This document shows positions 7,272 to 13,555 of a DNA stretch of 16,775 nucleotides, in pieces (the first letter of the stretch is position 1; the number at the start of each line of letters is the position of its first letter). The stretch spans positions 1 to 16,775 of the forward strand of contig JAENXH010000011.1 of assembly GCA_016649585.1 (NCBI GenBank), written 5' to 3'. Position numbers and translations under genes: made by a program. The notes under the pieces are model-generated. The model had not been told where the DNA came from. It was given only the letters and a program-made list of their open reading frames with translations, and did no database searches. Origin of the DNA: Methanosarcinales archaeon. GTDB lineage: Archaea; Halobacteriota; Syntropharchaeia; Alkanophagales; Methanospirareceae.

Positions 7272-7427
7272 GTTAATCCCGCAAGAACCTTTGAACCGCA
7301 TGTCGGAAACACTTTGTTTGGATGCCCCAATCTTTGGGCTCGGTTTCCATTATATCTCATAGGTCCTGTAATTGGAGCGATTGTTGCCGCTTTATTTATA
7401 CACTTACATCGCCGAATCAAAACATAA
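7272..7427 (+). pseudogene. Decayed 3' end of an aquaporin gene
   Basis: In one open plus-strand frame the sequence reads VNPARTFEPHVGNTLFGCPN, then LWARFPLYLIGPVIGAIVAA and LFIHLHRRIKT, ending at TAA (7425-7427). The intact aquaporin at 9284-10042 ends NPARTFGPYIGNTLFGGPNL, WAQFPVYILGPVIGALIAAF and VYTYIAELKT. The copies align without gaps from the second NPA motif to the stop, and the bases around the stop (AAACATAAACA) are identical. The N-terminal 200 or so residues and any start codon are missing. It is therefore a truncated second aquaporin, related to the downstream gene by duplication or shared ancestry. It lies just upstream of the catalase promoter, on the opposite strand. It has kept an open frame, so the truncation may be fairly recent. 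Confidence 0.8.
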
Positions 7428-7506
7428 ACAGACTCTCTGAAAGGCGTTTCGCAATTTATCCGCCTTATCTGAACCCCACGTTTCTAACTTCTCTTTCTTA
7501 ACTCAC

Positions 7507-7516
7507 TTTTATATAC
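7507..7516 (+). promoter_or_regulatory. TATA box of the PGF-CTERM rhodanese-like gene
   Basis: TTTTATATAC lies about 40 nt before the ATG at 7552. Initiation would fall near 7537 and give a leader of about 15 nt. The rest of the gap 7206-7551 is filled by the catalase promoter and the aquaporin remnant. Confidence 0.5.
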
Positions 7517-7551
7517 AGCAATTATTATAATACTGATTGCTGATACAAAAA

Positions 7552-8412
7552 ATGAAAAATAAACAATTCTCGATAGCAGTAACGGTGATATTGCTGCTTT
7601 CTGCTTTCGCAGGTGCTGGCGGGATGCAAAACGCATTTGCCTCCGATCCTTATGGTGATAATGGGATTAAAATAGTCTCCTTTAGCACGGATAAGGACGT
7701 ATACAGTGCGAAGGAAGAGATGGCTGTGTTCTTATCGGTGTATTCACCGGAGAACATAAGTGACGTTCTCATCAAAGTTTCGGGCGTGAAGAGTACAAAA
7801 GGGGTATATTACGTATCATATTCGAGCAAGCAAAATTTAACCACCGGGGAGAATAACATAGCGTTCAACAAAACACTGCCATCCTGCTCCAGTTGTGCCG
7901 GGATAACTCAAGGAACGTATGTTATTGATGCCTCGGTAACTTATGACGATGAAGTCGTGACTGCAACGCACAGTATAGCAATCACTTCTAAGCCCGATCA
8001 AACAATCTCTGTAAACATCGGTGTTGAAGAGGCAAAGCGATTGATTGATTCCGAATCTGACGATATCATTTTATTGGATGTAAGAAGCAAGGAAGAGTAC
8101 GACGCAGGGCATATCGAAGGTGCACTATCGGTTCCGATCTCAGAGTTGAGTAATAAGACGGAAGAAGTGAACACGAGTGAAAAAATCGTTGTTTATAGCG
8201 CAAACGGGAGTAATAGCACAATAGCTTGTGATATAATCATAAAAAATGGATCTGAACGGGTTTATAATGTATTTGGCGGCCTAAACGCTTGGAACGAGAG
8301 TGGCTATGCGGTTGTTCCTACCTCAACCCCGATCCTTGAAGTACCGGGATTTGAAGTAGCTCTTGCAATTGCGGCATTGCTTGCTGTTGCTTATCGCGTA
8401 AGACGGCGATGA
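7552..8412 (+). CDS. PGF-CTERM surface protein with a cysteine-less rhodanese-like domain
   Basis: From ATG 7552 the protein has 286 residues. The N-terminus MKNKQFSIAVTVILLLSAFA is a signal peptide with a likely cut near AFASDPY. A beta-rich region of about 110 residues with a PSCSSCAG pair follows. Then comes a rhodanese-like domain: IGVEEAKRLIDS, IILLDVRSKEEYDAGHIEGA, VFGGLNAWNESG. The active-site loop reads VVYSANGSNSTIA, so the catalytic Cys is replaced by Ser and sulfurtransferase activity is unlikely. After a Thr/Pro-rich spacer the end is LEVPGFEVALAIAALLAVAY plus Arg residues. This is a PGF-CTERM signal processed by archaeosortase A and linked to lipid anchoring on the S-layer. An upstream TTG at 7537 is in frame, but ATG gives the better signal peptide and follows a TATA box. 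The role is unknown, perhaps ligand or metal binding at the cell surface. Confidence 0.85.
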   Translation: MKNKQFSIAVTVILLLSAFAGAGGMQNAFASDPYGDNGIKIVSFSTDKDVYSAKEEMAVFLSVYSPENISDVLIKVSGVKSTKGVYYVSYSSKQNLTTGENNIAFNKTLPSCSSCAGITQGTYVIDASVTYDDEVVTATHSIAITSKPDQTISVNIGVEEAKRLIDSESDDIILLDVRSKEEYDAGHIEGALSVPISELSNKTEEVNTSEKIVVYSANGSNSTIACDIIIKNGSERVYNVFGGLNAWNESGYAVVPTSTPILEVPGFEVALAIAALLAVAYRVRRR

Positions 8413-8614
8413 ATGTTTTTTCAGTGCACCCATCACCATAGGCTTTGCTACAGGATTTCTCAGCATTACGGAAGAAGGTAATTTATCGGCTTTGGTTGGC
8501 GTCATCGCACTCATAATCTTCCAGAATACTCAGATATTGATAAATGGTAAAAGAACAGGAAAAGACAAGGGAGGTGTTGACAAGGGGACAATAGCAATTG
8601 ATAATGGGTCGTGA
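8405..8614 (+). pseudogene. Fragment of a membrane protein gene
   Basis: Directly after the surface-protein stop, another frame is open from about 8402 to TGA at 8612-8614. It reads SAPITIGFATGFLSITEEGN, then LSALVGVIALIIFQNTQILI and a Gly/Lys-rich tail. This looks like one or two membrane helices at the C-terminus of a transporter-like protein. There is no ATG, GTG or TTG at a sensible place, and the upstream part would lie in the preceding gene, so I read it as a truncated remnant. I do not recognise the family. The remaining gap (8615-8821) holds a small hairpin and the promoter of the next gene. Confidence 0.4.
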
Positions 8615-8678
8615 AGAACAGATTATTAGAAGGATGGGAATTAAAGCGAAGCGACTTACATCAACTCAAATAAGTCAA

Positions 8679-8698
8679 CCTTCATAGGGAGATGAAGG
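8679..8698. other. Small inverted repeat
   Basis: CCTTCAT and ATGAAGG, 7 bp arms around AGGGAG, form a short hairpin in the gap upstream of the HbpS-like gene. It has no T-run after it, so it is a poor terminator. Function is unknown. Confidence 0.3.
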
Positions 8699-8733
8699 AT
8701 GAGTTCAAATCACTTGGCGAAAAAAATAGAAAA

Positions 8734-8742
8734 TTTTATATG
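8734..8742 (+). promoter_or_regulatory. TATA box of the GlcG/HbpS-like gene
   Basis: TTTTATATG follows an A-rich stretch (8720-8733) that could include the BRE. Initiation near 8764 would give a leader of about 55 nt carrying AAGGGGGGAG, a strong ribosome-binding site, 7 nt before the ATG at 8822. Confidence 0.5.
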
Positions 8743-8821
8743 CTGTACTCCCCTCGTTTATACCTGCAAGCAAACTTGCGAAATGTTGAAGGCAAAAGGA
8801 TAAGGGGGGAGTGTTAAAAAA

Positions 8822-9220
8822 ATGGAACTGAATTTGGAAGAAGCAAAGAAGGTTGTAGCCGGGGCAGAAGCAAAAGCAACAGAGATTGGTGTGCCAATGA
8901 ACATTGCAGTTGTGGATGTAGGCGGGAACTTAGTGGCTTTTGAACGGATGGACAATGCATGGTTGGGGAGCATAAACATAGCCATGAACAAGGCATTCAC
9001 TGCGGTTGCGTTCAATATGACGACTGAAGACCTGGGCAAAGCATCACAGCCAAGAGAATCACTATTTGGCATACACGCATCGAACAATGGTAGATTGATA
9101 ATATTCGGAGGAGGCATTCCGCTGAGGAAGGGAGATGAGCTCGTAGGTGCAGTTGGTGTCAGTGGAGGTGCAGTACCTCAGGACATAGAAGTTGCAGAAG
9201 CTGGTGTAAAGGCCTTTTAA
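8822..9220 (+). CDS. GlcG/HbpS family protein (DUF336)
   Basis: The 132-residue protein matches the whole single-domain GlcG/HbpS family (PF03928). MELNLEEAKKVVAGAEAKA forms the first helix, and MNIAVVDVGGNLVAFERMD the diagnostic strand-turn (residues 26-44). FGIHASNNGRLIIFGGGIPL and LVGAVGVSGG complete it. HbpS of Streptomyces binds haem and helps sense redox stress. Other members sit with glycolate, corrinoid or haem pathways and have no proven activity. There is no signal peptide, so it is cytoplasmic. A strong GGGGGGAG precedes the start. Its position between catalase and aquaporin genes fits a haem or oxidant role, but this is inference by neighbourhood. Confidence 0.88.
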   Translation: MELNLEEAKKVVAGAEAKATEIGVPMNIAVVDVGGNLVAFERMDNAWLGSINIAMNKAFTAVAFNMTTEDLGKASQPRESLFGIHASNNGRLIIFGGGIPLRKGDELVGAVGVSGGAVPQDIEVAEAGVKAF

Positions 9221-9283
9221 GAGGGGGGATCACTCAGCTTCTCTTTTTATTTTTTACATCAACTCAGAACAGGAGAGGGATTT

Positions 9284-10042
9284 ATGGCGGAAGAACAATC
9301 TCTTCTAAAGAAGTGTATGGCAGAGCTTATAGGGACATTCCTCCTCGTTTATATAGGAGCGGGCGCGGCTGTTATTACTTTTCTGCTCGCAGAAGGAGCG
9401 ACATGGCAATCAGATTTTATCTGTAAAGGGATTGGTGCACTCGGTGGTCTAGGTGATTGGCTCGCAATAGGAACCGCTTTTGCTATTGCAGTTGCCGCGT
9501 CAATTTACATCTTTGGGCATATATCAGGTTGTCATATCAACCCCGCGGTGACAATAGCGTTATGGGCGGTGAAGCGATTCCCGGGAAAAGAGGTCGTTCC
9601 TTATATTATCTCACAGTTGGTAGGTGCTACTTTAGCAAGCGGTTTATTCGTTATGATAGTGGGTAAACGTGCAGCAACGGTTGGTTGTTGCGGTGCCACT
9701 GCGCTATTTCCTGGTATAAGCTATGCGCAGGGGATTTTGAATGAGGCAGTGATTACCTTCTTTTTGATGCTTACTATCATGGCATTGGCAGTTGACGAAC
9801 GGACACCAAAGCAGTTTGCAGGCTTAATCATTGGTCTGGTTGTCGGTGCGGGTATAATCACCACGGGTAACATTACCGGGGCGTCATTTAATCCCGCACG
9901 AACCTTCGGACCCTATATCGGAAATACGTTGTTTGGCGGCCCTAACCTCTGGGCGCAGTTCCCTGTGTACATACTAGGCCCGGTAATCGGTGCACTTATT
10001 GCGGCATTCGTATACACTTATATCGCAGAACTCAAAACATAA
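9284..10042 (+). CDS. aqpM: Aquaporin, AqpM-type MIP channel
   Basis: The 252-residue protein has six membrane helices and both pore motifs: SGCHINPAVTIALW (NPA at 86-88) and GASFNPARTFGP (NPA at 203-205 with the selectivity Arg206). KCMAELIGTFLLVYIGAGAA is the conserved first helix. The long loop with residues 35-60 and the overall sequence resemble archaeal AqpM, which passes water and, weakly, glycerol. Peroxide or hydrogen sulfide passage has been suggested for relatives. The start ATG follows GAGAGGG, and CTTTTTATTT (9242-9251) could be its TATA box or the end of an oligo-T terminator of the previous gene. The following gene starts 4 nt after the stop. A truncated relative lies at 7272-7427. 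Arsenite can pass some aquaglyceroporins, so a link to the arsenic operon is possible but unsupported. Confidence 0.93.
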   Translation: MAEEQSLLKKCMAELIGTFLLVYIGAGAAVITFLLAEGATWQSDFICKGIGALGGLGDWLAIGTAFAIAVAASIYIFGHISGCHINPAVTIALWAVKRFPGKEVVPYIISQLVGATLASGLFVMIVGKRAATVGCCGATALFPGISYAQGILNEAVITFFLMLTIMALAVDERTPKQFAGLIIGLVVGAGIITTGNITGASFNPARTFGPYIGNTLFGGPNLWAQFPVYILGPVIGALIAAFVYTYIAELKT

Positions 10043-10046
10043 ACAA

Positions 10047-10430
10047 ATGAAAATCACGATTGCGATAGAAGACGAGGAGTTTGCGGCAACCTTTACGAAA
10101 GAATTCTCGCCGAAAACGGTGGAGAAGATCGTGGACTCGCTGCCAATAGAATCAGAGGTGATGACCTGGGGCGATGAGGTGTACTTTGATATCCCTGTTG
10201 AAATGGAGGAGGAGAACGCGAAGGAGACGGTAAGCAAAGGCGATTTAGGGTATTGGCCTGCGGGAAGGACGCTGTGCATCTTTTATGGGAAGACTCCTCT
10301 AAGCGAGTCCGAGGAGAATATAATACCTGCTTCGGCCGTTAATATCGTCGGGCGAATAGCAGAGCCTGATAGGCTGAAAAGGATTGACCCGAAGGGTGGA
10401 GAGAGAATAAGGGTATCCGAATGGTATTGA
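10047..10430 (+). CDS. Cyclophilin-like fold protein (TM1367/DUF369 type)
   Basis: The 127-residue protein has the pattern of the small prokaryotic cyclophilin-like family PF04126: MKITIAIEDEEFAATF, then EVYFDIPVEM, GDLGYWPAGRTLCIFYGKTP (residues 65-84), and a C-terminal NIVGRI strand. Structures of this family have a cyclophilin barrel, but the prolyl isomerase residues are not conserved, and no activity is established. I chose ATG 10047, 4 nt after the aquaporin stop. An earlier in-frame ATG at 9990 would place 19 codons inside the aquaporin gene and spoil the family N-terminus. The close spacing to the genes on both sides suggests one transcript from the aquaporin promoter. Confidence 0.82.
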   Translation: MKITIAIEDEEFAATFTKEFSPKTVEKIVDSLPIESEVMTWGDEVYFDIPVEMEEENAKETVSKGDLGYWPAGRTLCIFYGKTPLSESEENIIPASAVNIVGRIAEPDRLKRIDPKGGERIRVSEWY

Positions 10431-10436
10431 TCACAA

Positions 10437-10715
10437 ATGAAAGCGAGGACCTATCGTGTAACGTTCAGGCCTGAGGATATTGCGTGTACGCCGCCCTGTG
10501 GATTGGAAGCTACTCTTAACACTATTGATGAGATGATCAGAAGTATATTGAGCCGATATGCAGATGATGCCCGCGATGAGAAGCTAAGGTTTGGTCGCAA
10601 TGATGTTGAAATTAATAATGGTGTAGTTGAGATTTACCAGGATAGCGAGGAAGACACAGAAAAGATCGTCGCTATATTGAAGCAGTACTTCAATTTGCGT
10701 GAAACCGCTAAATAG
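10437..10715 (+). CDS. Unrecognised 92-residue protein
   Basis: ATG 10437 lies 6 nt after the previous stop, so this is probably the last gene of the aquaporin unit. The protein starts MKARTYRVTFRPEDIACTPP with Cys17 and Cys21. It continues with a helical segment (TLNTIDEMIRSILSRYADDA), a strand pair around RNDVEINNGVVEIY, and a final acidic helix. The pattern suggests a small alpha/beta cytoplasmic protein without membrane segments. Codon use and spacing look like a real gene. I cannot place it in a family and offer no function. It converges with the CcdA-like gene, with only 21 nt between the two stops and no clear terminator. Confidence 0.7.
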   Translation: MKARTYRVTFRPEDIACTPPCGLEATLNTIDEMIRSILSRYADDARDEKLRFGRNDVEINNGVVEIYQDSEEDTEKIVAILKQYFNLRETAK

Positions 10716-10736
10716 CAGCTCTTCAGTTGTTTGTAT

Positions 10737-11852
10737 CTAAATAACGCCAAAGAGCATCGCAGTACCAATTACAAGCATCGCAAAACCCCCTATCAGCTTC
10801 ATGTACTTTCTCTTACCCTTACGCCATTCATCGACATCTTCCGGTGAGGTTTTTTTATAAACCACAGCAAGGATAATAAACAGGGGAAGGGTGTAAAAGA
10901 CGTTATAGACGACGAGATAAAAAACCATTTTTGACGGGACATCGGCGATTGAAGCCAGCAGGGTAAGATAGATTGGCCCGGTACAGGGAAATCCGGCAAT
11001 GGTGGCAAGGAATCCTAAGAGTACCGCACCAGGTAGTGATGCATACCGGGCAAGTTTTCCGAGTGTGGGCTTGATAAAATCGGGAATCGCTAATGTGGAC
11101 TTATCACGCCAGAAGTCCAGCACATTTATGATACCGGCTGGTATGACTATTACGATTATGATAACTCTCACGATTTCGGGCATGCCCAAACGTTGGAATA
11201 TTTCCATGATACCTAACCCAATGGCCAAATGCGTGACGAAAACACTTGTGATGAATGCCAGACCTACATATAGAACTCTTCGCTTCGATTTCACAAGAAG
11301 AATAGATGCAAGCAGAACGATCAAGACTGCGATCCCACAAGGGTTAATACCCTCTGCTAAAGCCTTTCCAATAAGTATAGGTAGCTGTAGAGATTGTTGA
11401 CCTTCCTCACCCCTTAGAAGCGATAGGGGATCGGGGCATTCGTTCTGCAAGCAGAACTCTATTTCATTCTCAAGCTTCTCTTTCGTTACTTCATAGCCGA
11501 TTAAGGACTTATTGCCAATGAAAACAGCGGGTATGTCCACTGCCGGGGGATTATACGCTTGAATAAAAGCATTAAAAAGTTCGCTGTTCGTTGCATTGTA
11601 AGAAATCTCAAGCTTATGAACCCTGATTTCCGGGTACTTATCTTCAAGCTCCTCTATCAAGACCGTAACATCTTTGCAATGCGAGCAATCTTCCCCATAA
11701 AAATAATACAGCGATACGGGGCTCTGTGCATTGGTAATAGGGGTAAGGAAGAGCGCAGAATGGAGAATAAGTAGAATGAAAAATAAGATCGGTAATGGCG
11801 AAAACACATATGTACGCAAATTATTGATACGAGGCATCTTCCTTTTACCCAC
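10737..11852 (-). CDS. Extracytoplasmic thioredoxin-like domain fused to CcdA/DsbD-type membrane protein
   Basis: An N-terminal signal anchor (residues about 15-40) leads into a thioredoxin-like domain, VSLYYFYGEDCSHCKDVTVL, with a Cys56/Cys59 pair and VDIPAVFIGNKSLIGY with the cis-proline. This domain should lie outside the membrane. Residues about 155-371 form a six-helix CcdA-like domain with its two conserved cysteines in GINPCGIAVLIVLLAS and GFPCTGPIYLTLLAS. CcdA/DsbD proteins carry reducing equivalents from cytoplasmic thioredoxin to extracytoplasmic thiols, for example for cytochrome c maturation or disulfide repair. Here donor channel and receiver are one chain of 371 residues. The first codon is GTG at 11852. 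ATG at 11837 is an alternative with AGGAAG directly adjoining it. It is transcribed away from the PNPOx-like gene across a 62-bp shared promoter region. Confidence 0.88.
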   Translation of the reverse strand: MGKRKMPRINNLRTYVFSPLPILFFILLILHSALFLTPITNAQSPVSLYYFYGEDCSHCKDVTVLIEELEDKYPEIRVHKLEISYNATNSELFNAFIQAYNPPAVDIPAVFIGNKSLIGYEVTKEKLENEIEFCLQNECPDPLSLLRGEEGQQSLQLPILIGKALAEGINPCGIAVLIVLLASILLVKSKRRVLYVGLAFITSVFVTHLAIGLGIMEIFQRLGMPEIVRVIIIVIVIPAGIINVLDFWRDKSTLAIPDFIKPTLGKLARYASLPGAVLLGFLATIAGFPCTGPIYLTLLASIADVPSKMVFYLVVYNVFYTLPLFIILAVVYKKTSPEDVDEWRKGKRKYMKLIGGFAMLVIGTAMLFGVI

Positions 11853-11878
11853 TTTACACTACATTTTACTTTATTTGC

Positions 11879-11892
11879 CTTACGTAGGTAAG
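11879..11892. promoter_or_regulatory. Inverted repeat between divergent genes
   Basis: CTTAC-GTAG-GTAAG is a 5-bp inverted repeat centred in the 62-bp region between the CcdA-like gene (minus) and the PNPOx-like gene (plus). A/T-rich TATA-like stretches lie on both sides (ACTTTATTTG for plus, CATATTTTTAC for minus). It could be an operator controlling both genes. The arms are short, so chance is possible. Confidence 0.3.
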
Positions 11893-11914
11893 TAAAAATA
11901 TGAGGTGATGCGAG

Positions 11915-12313
11915 ATGGTGAAAGTAACGGAGGAGATGAAGGAGATAATTGAAAAGGGGCTGGCATTTGTCGGGACCACAGATAAAGAGGGTAAACCAAA
12001 CATAGGGCCTAAGGGTAGCATGAGATTGGAGGACGAAGAGACTCTTATTTTCGCAGAAGGTACTGGAAAGAAAACGCTTCAAAATTTGAAGGATAATCCT
12101 GAAGTGTGTGTCGCTACAGTGGACCGTGAGAAAATGGATGGCTACCAATTCAAAGGTAAAGCGGAGCTTGTAGAAAAGGGCCCTTTATATGAGAAGGTTG
12201 CGAAATTTGCGGAAGAGCGGGGGAGACAAAAGCCAATAGCAGTTGTTAAAATAAAAATAGAGGAGATATATTCGTTAAAACCTGGTCCAATGGCTGGGGA
12301 GCGCATTGTCTAA
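11915..12313 (+). CDS. PNPOx-like FMN-binding protein
   Basis: The 132-residue protein has the split-barrel pattern of the pyridoxamine 5'-phosphate oxidase-related family (PF01243). GLAFVGTTDKEGKPNIGPKG (residues 15-34) is the conserved first strands. ETLIFAEGTGKKTLQNLKDN is the flavin-contacting segment, and PEVCVATVDRE then FKGKAELVEKG follow. Archaeal members of this size are dimeric FMN or F420-binding reductases, and the substrate is rarely known. The start ATG is preceded by GAGGTG at 7 nt spacing. There is no membrane segment. It may take part in flavin-dependent reduction during stress, but the family is too broad for a firm call. Confidence 0.85.
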   Translation: MVKVTEEMKEIIEKGLAFVGTTDKEGKPNIGPKGSMRLEDEETLIFAEGTGKKTLQNLKDNPEVCVATVDREKMDGYQFKGKAELVEKGPLYEKVAKFAEERGRQKPIAVVKIKIEEIYSLKPGPMAGERIV

Positions 12314-12360
12314 AGAGATTGAAACGTATTGACCTGCGAAGAAACTACATAACCGAGTGT

Positions 12361-12370
12361 CTTTTTATAT
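12361..12370 (+). promoter_or_regulatory. TATA box that decides the nfu start
   Basis: CTTTTTATAT lies about 26-35 nt ahead of ATG 12396. Initiation would fall at about 12391, downstream of the earlier in-frame GTG (12357) and ATG (12369), so those codons would not be in the mRNA. Confidence 0.45.
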
Positions 12371-12395
12371 GTCAATTGTTATAGATAGAGATAAA

Positions 12396-12656
12396 ATGCT
12401 CGAAAAGGTAAAAGAAGTAATAGAGAAAGAGATCAAACCGCTCTTAGCGCTGGAAGGCGGCAGTATAGAACTGGTGGATGTGGAAGACGGAGTAGTGAAG
12501 GTGCGATTGACCGGTGCGTGTGCAGGATGCCCGATGAGCCAATACACCTTGGTGAACTTTGTGGAGGCAACACTGAAGGACAGAGTGCCGGAAGTGAAGT
12601 CGGTAGTTTCGGCAAATGCCCAAAGGGCACCGTGGACGGATATGATGTGTAGGTGA
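12396..12656 (+). CDS. nfu: Nfu-type iron-sulfur cluster scaffold/carrier
   Basis: The small protein is the NifU C-terminal (Nfu) domain alone: MLEKVKEVIEKEIKPLLALE, GGSIELVDVEDGVVKVRLTG, then ACAGCPMSQYTL with the cluster-binding Cys42/Cys45 (numbered from this start). It then runs on as NFVEATLKDRVPEVKSV. Nfu domains assemble or carry 4Fe-4S clusters to target proteins. I start at ATG 12396 because a TATA box sits about 30 nt upstream and family members begin at this point. Starting at ATG 12369 or GTG 12357 would add 9 or 13 residues. The next gene, a Cys-rich 44-residue protein, starts 6 nt after the stop, followed by an E1-like enzyme, so the three appear co-transcribed. Confidence 0.9.
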   Translation: MLEKVKEVIEKEIKPLLALEGGSIELVDVEDGVVKVRLTGACAGCPMSQYTLVNFVEATLKDRVPEVKSVVSANAQRAPWTDMMCR

Positions 12657-12662
12657 ACGAAA

Positions 12663-12797
12663 ATGGTAAAATGCGAATTATGTGGCGAGGAAACGGACGA
12701 GCCGATGGAGCTCTACGAGCGACAGATGTGCCGCGATTGCTATGACTTCTATAAGAGGATTGAAGGAAGTGGATGCGGTTGCTGCTGCGGTAGGTGA
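12663..12797 (+). CDS. 44-residue Cys-rich zinc-finger-like protein
   Basis: ATG 12663 opens a short frame reading MVKCELCGEETDEPMELYER, then QMCRDCYDFYKRIEGSGCGC and CCGR before TGA. CxxC (Cys4, Cys7) and CxxC (Cys23, Cys26) are spaced as a zinc ribbon or treble-clef knuckle, and a CGCCC cluster ends the chain. The frame begins 6 nt after the Nfu stop and overlaps the start of the E1-like gene in another frame. The regular CxxC pairs, tight spacing and lack of rare codons argue for a true gene. It may bind zinc or deliver metal or sulfur between Nfu and the E1-like enzyme. That role is inference from position. I do not know a named family for it. Confidence 0.75.
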   Translation: MVKCELCGEETDEPMELYERQMCRDCYDFYKRIEGSGCGCCCGR

Positions 12798-13533
12798 AGC
12801 TGAATTAGCGCGATACGCGAGACAGATAAAGATATTTGGAGAGGACGGTCAGAAGAGGCTTAAAAAAGCTAAGATTACAATTGCTGGCGCTGGTGGGCTC
12901 GGTTCTGTATCCGCAGCATATTTAACGGTTGCCGGCGTTGGAAGGATACGGATCGTTGATGATGATGTTGTAGAGTTGAGCAATTTGAACCGCCAGATAC
13001 TGCATTGGGAGAAGGACATAGGTAAGAAGAAGACGGAATCATTTGAGGAGAAGCTCTCGCAGATGAATCCCGAGGTGGAAGTAACGGTGCTGAGTCAGCG
13101 GATAGCTGGAGATAACGTTGCGGAGATCGTCAGCGATTCTGATGCGATAGTAGATGCGATGGACAACTTTCAAACGAGATACTTACTCAACAAGGTAGCA
13201 TTACAGAAGAAAATTCCCTTTTTCCACGGGGGTGTGTACGGATTTGAAGGTCAGGTGACCACGATAATTCCCGGGAAGACCGCGTGCTTAAGATGCATAT
13301 TCCCGGAAGAGCAGCTTCCAGAGACGTTCCCGGTAATAGGCGCTACATGTGGTGTTATAGGCTCCATTCAAGCAACCGAGGTGGTGAAATATATAGTAGG
13401 CGTGGGCGAGCTGTTGACCAATAGACTTCTGGTCTGGGATGGCATGGATACAAGAATGGAGGAGTTTGTGGTTGAGAGGAACCCGACGTGTGTGGATTGT
13501 GCAGATTTAGGAGGAGAGATAAACATGAAGTAA
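12769..13533 (+). CDS. E1-like ThiF/MoeB/HesA adenylyltransferase
   Basis: The Rossmann E1 core starts at ELARYARQIKIFGEDGQ. GAGGLGS at residues 40-46 binds ATP. VDDDVVELSNLNRQ supplies the conserved Asp and Arg, KKK lies near residue 87, and DAMDNFQTRYLLN follows. Two CxxC pairs (Cys173/176 and Cys241/244) make the usual zinc site. ATCGVIGSIQATEVVKY carries Cys194 near the region of the catalytic Cys in some relatives. The enzyme adenylates the C-terminal Gly-Gly of ubiquitin-like proteins for thiocarboxylate formation in thiamine, molybdopterin/tungstopterin or tRNA-thiolation pathways. The start is unresolved: GTG 12769 has GAGG upstream, ATG 12742 has none, and both overlap the Cys-rich gene. 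The only Gly-Gly protein seen here is the radical SAM fusion at 4061-5326. Confidence 0.88.
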   Translation: MDAVAAAVGEAELARYARQIKIFGEDGQKRLKKAKITIAGAGGLGSVSAAYLTVAGVGRIRIVDDDVVELSNLNRQILHWEKDIGKKKTESFEEKLSQMNPEVEVTVLSQRIAGDNVAEIVSDSDAIVDAMDNFQTRYLLNKVALQKKIPFFHGGVYGFEGQVTTIIPGKTACLRCIFPEEQLPETFPVIGATCGVIGSIQATEVVKYIVGVGELLTNRLLVWDGMDTRMEEFVVERNPTCVDCADLGGEINMK

Positions 13534-13555
13534 TTCTTTTTGTGACCACAAGATT

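Noticed and set aside
7205..7420. Minus-strand 71-codon frame upstream of catalase
   Set aside because: It is the complement of the aquaporin remnant and contains the catalase leader and promoter.
8692..8817. A 41-residue frame ending 4 nt before the HbpS-like gene
   Set aside because: It contains the likely TATA box and ribosome-binding site of that gene. AGGGAG directly adjoins its ATG with no spacing, and no family is recognisable.
8656..9266. Direct repeat TTACATCAACTCA at 8656-8668 and 9254-9266
   Set aside because: It is thirteen bases only, with no extension on either side and no consistent position relative to genes. Chance is likely.
12682..12768. Longer E1-like start at 12682
   Set aside because: It would place 29 extra Arg/Ser-rich residues inside the Cys-rich gene's frame space, with no match to the E1 family N-terminus.
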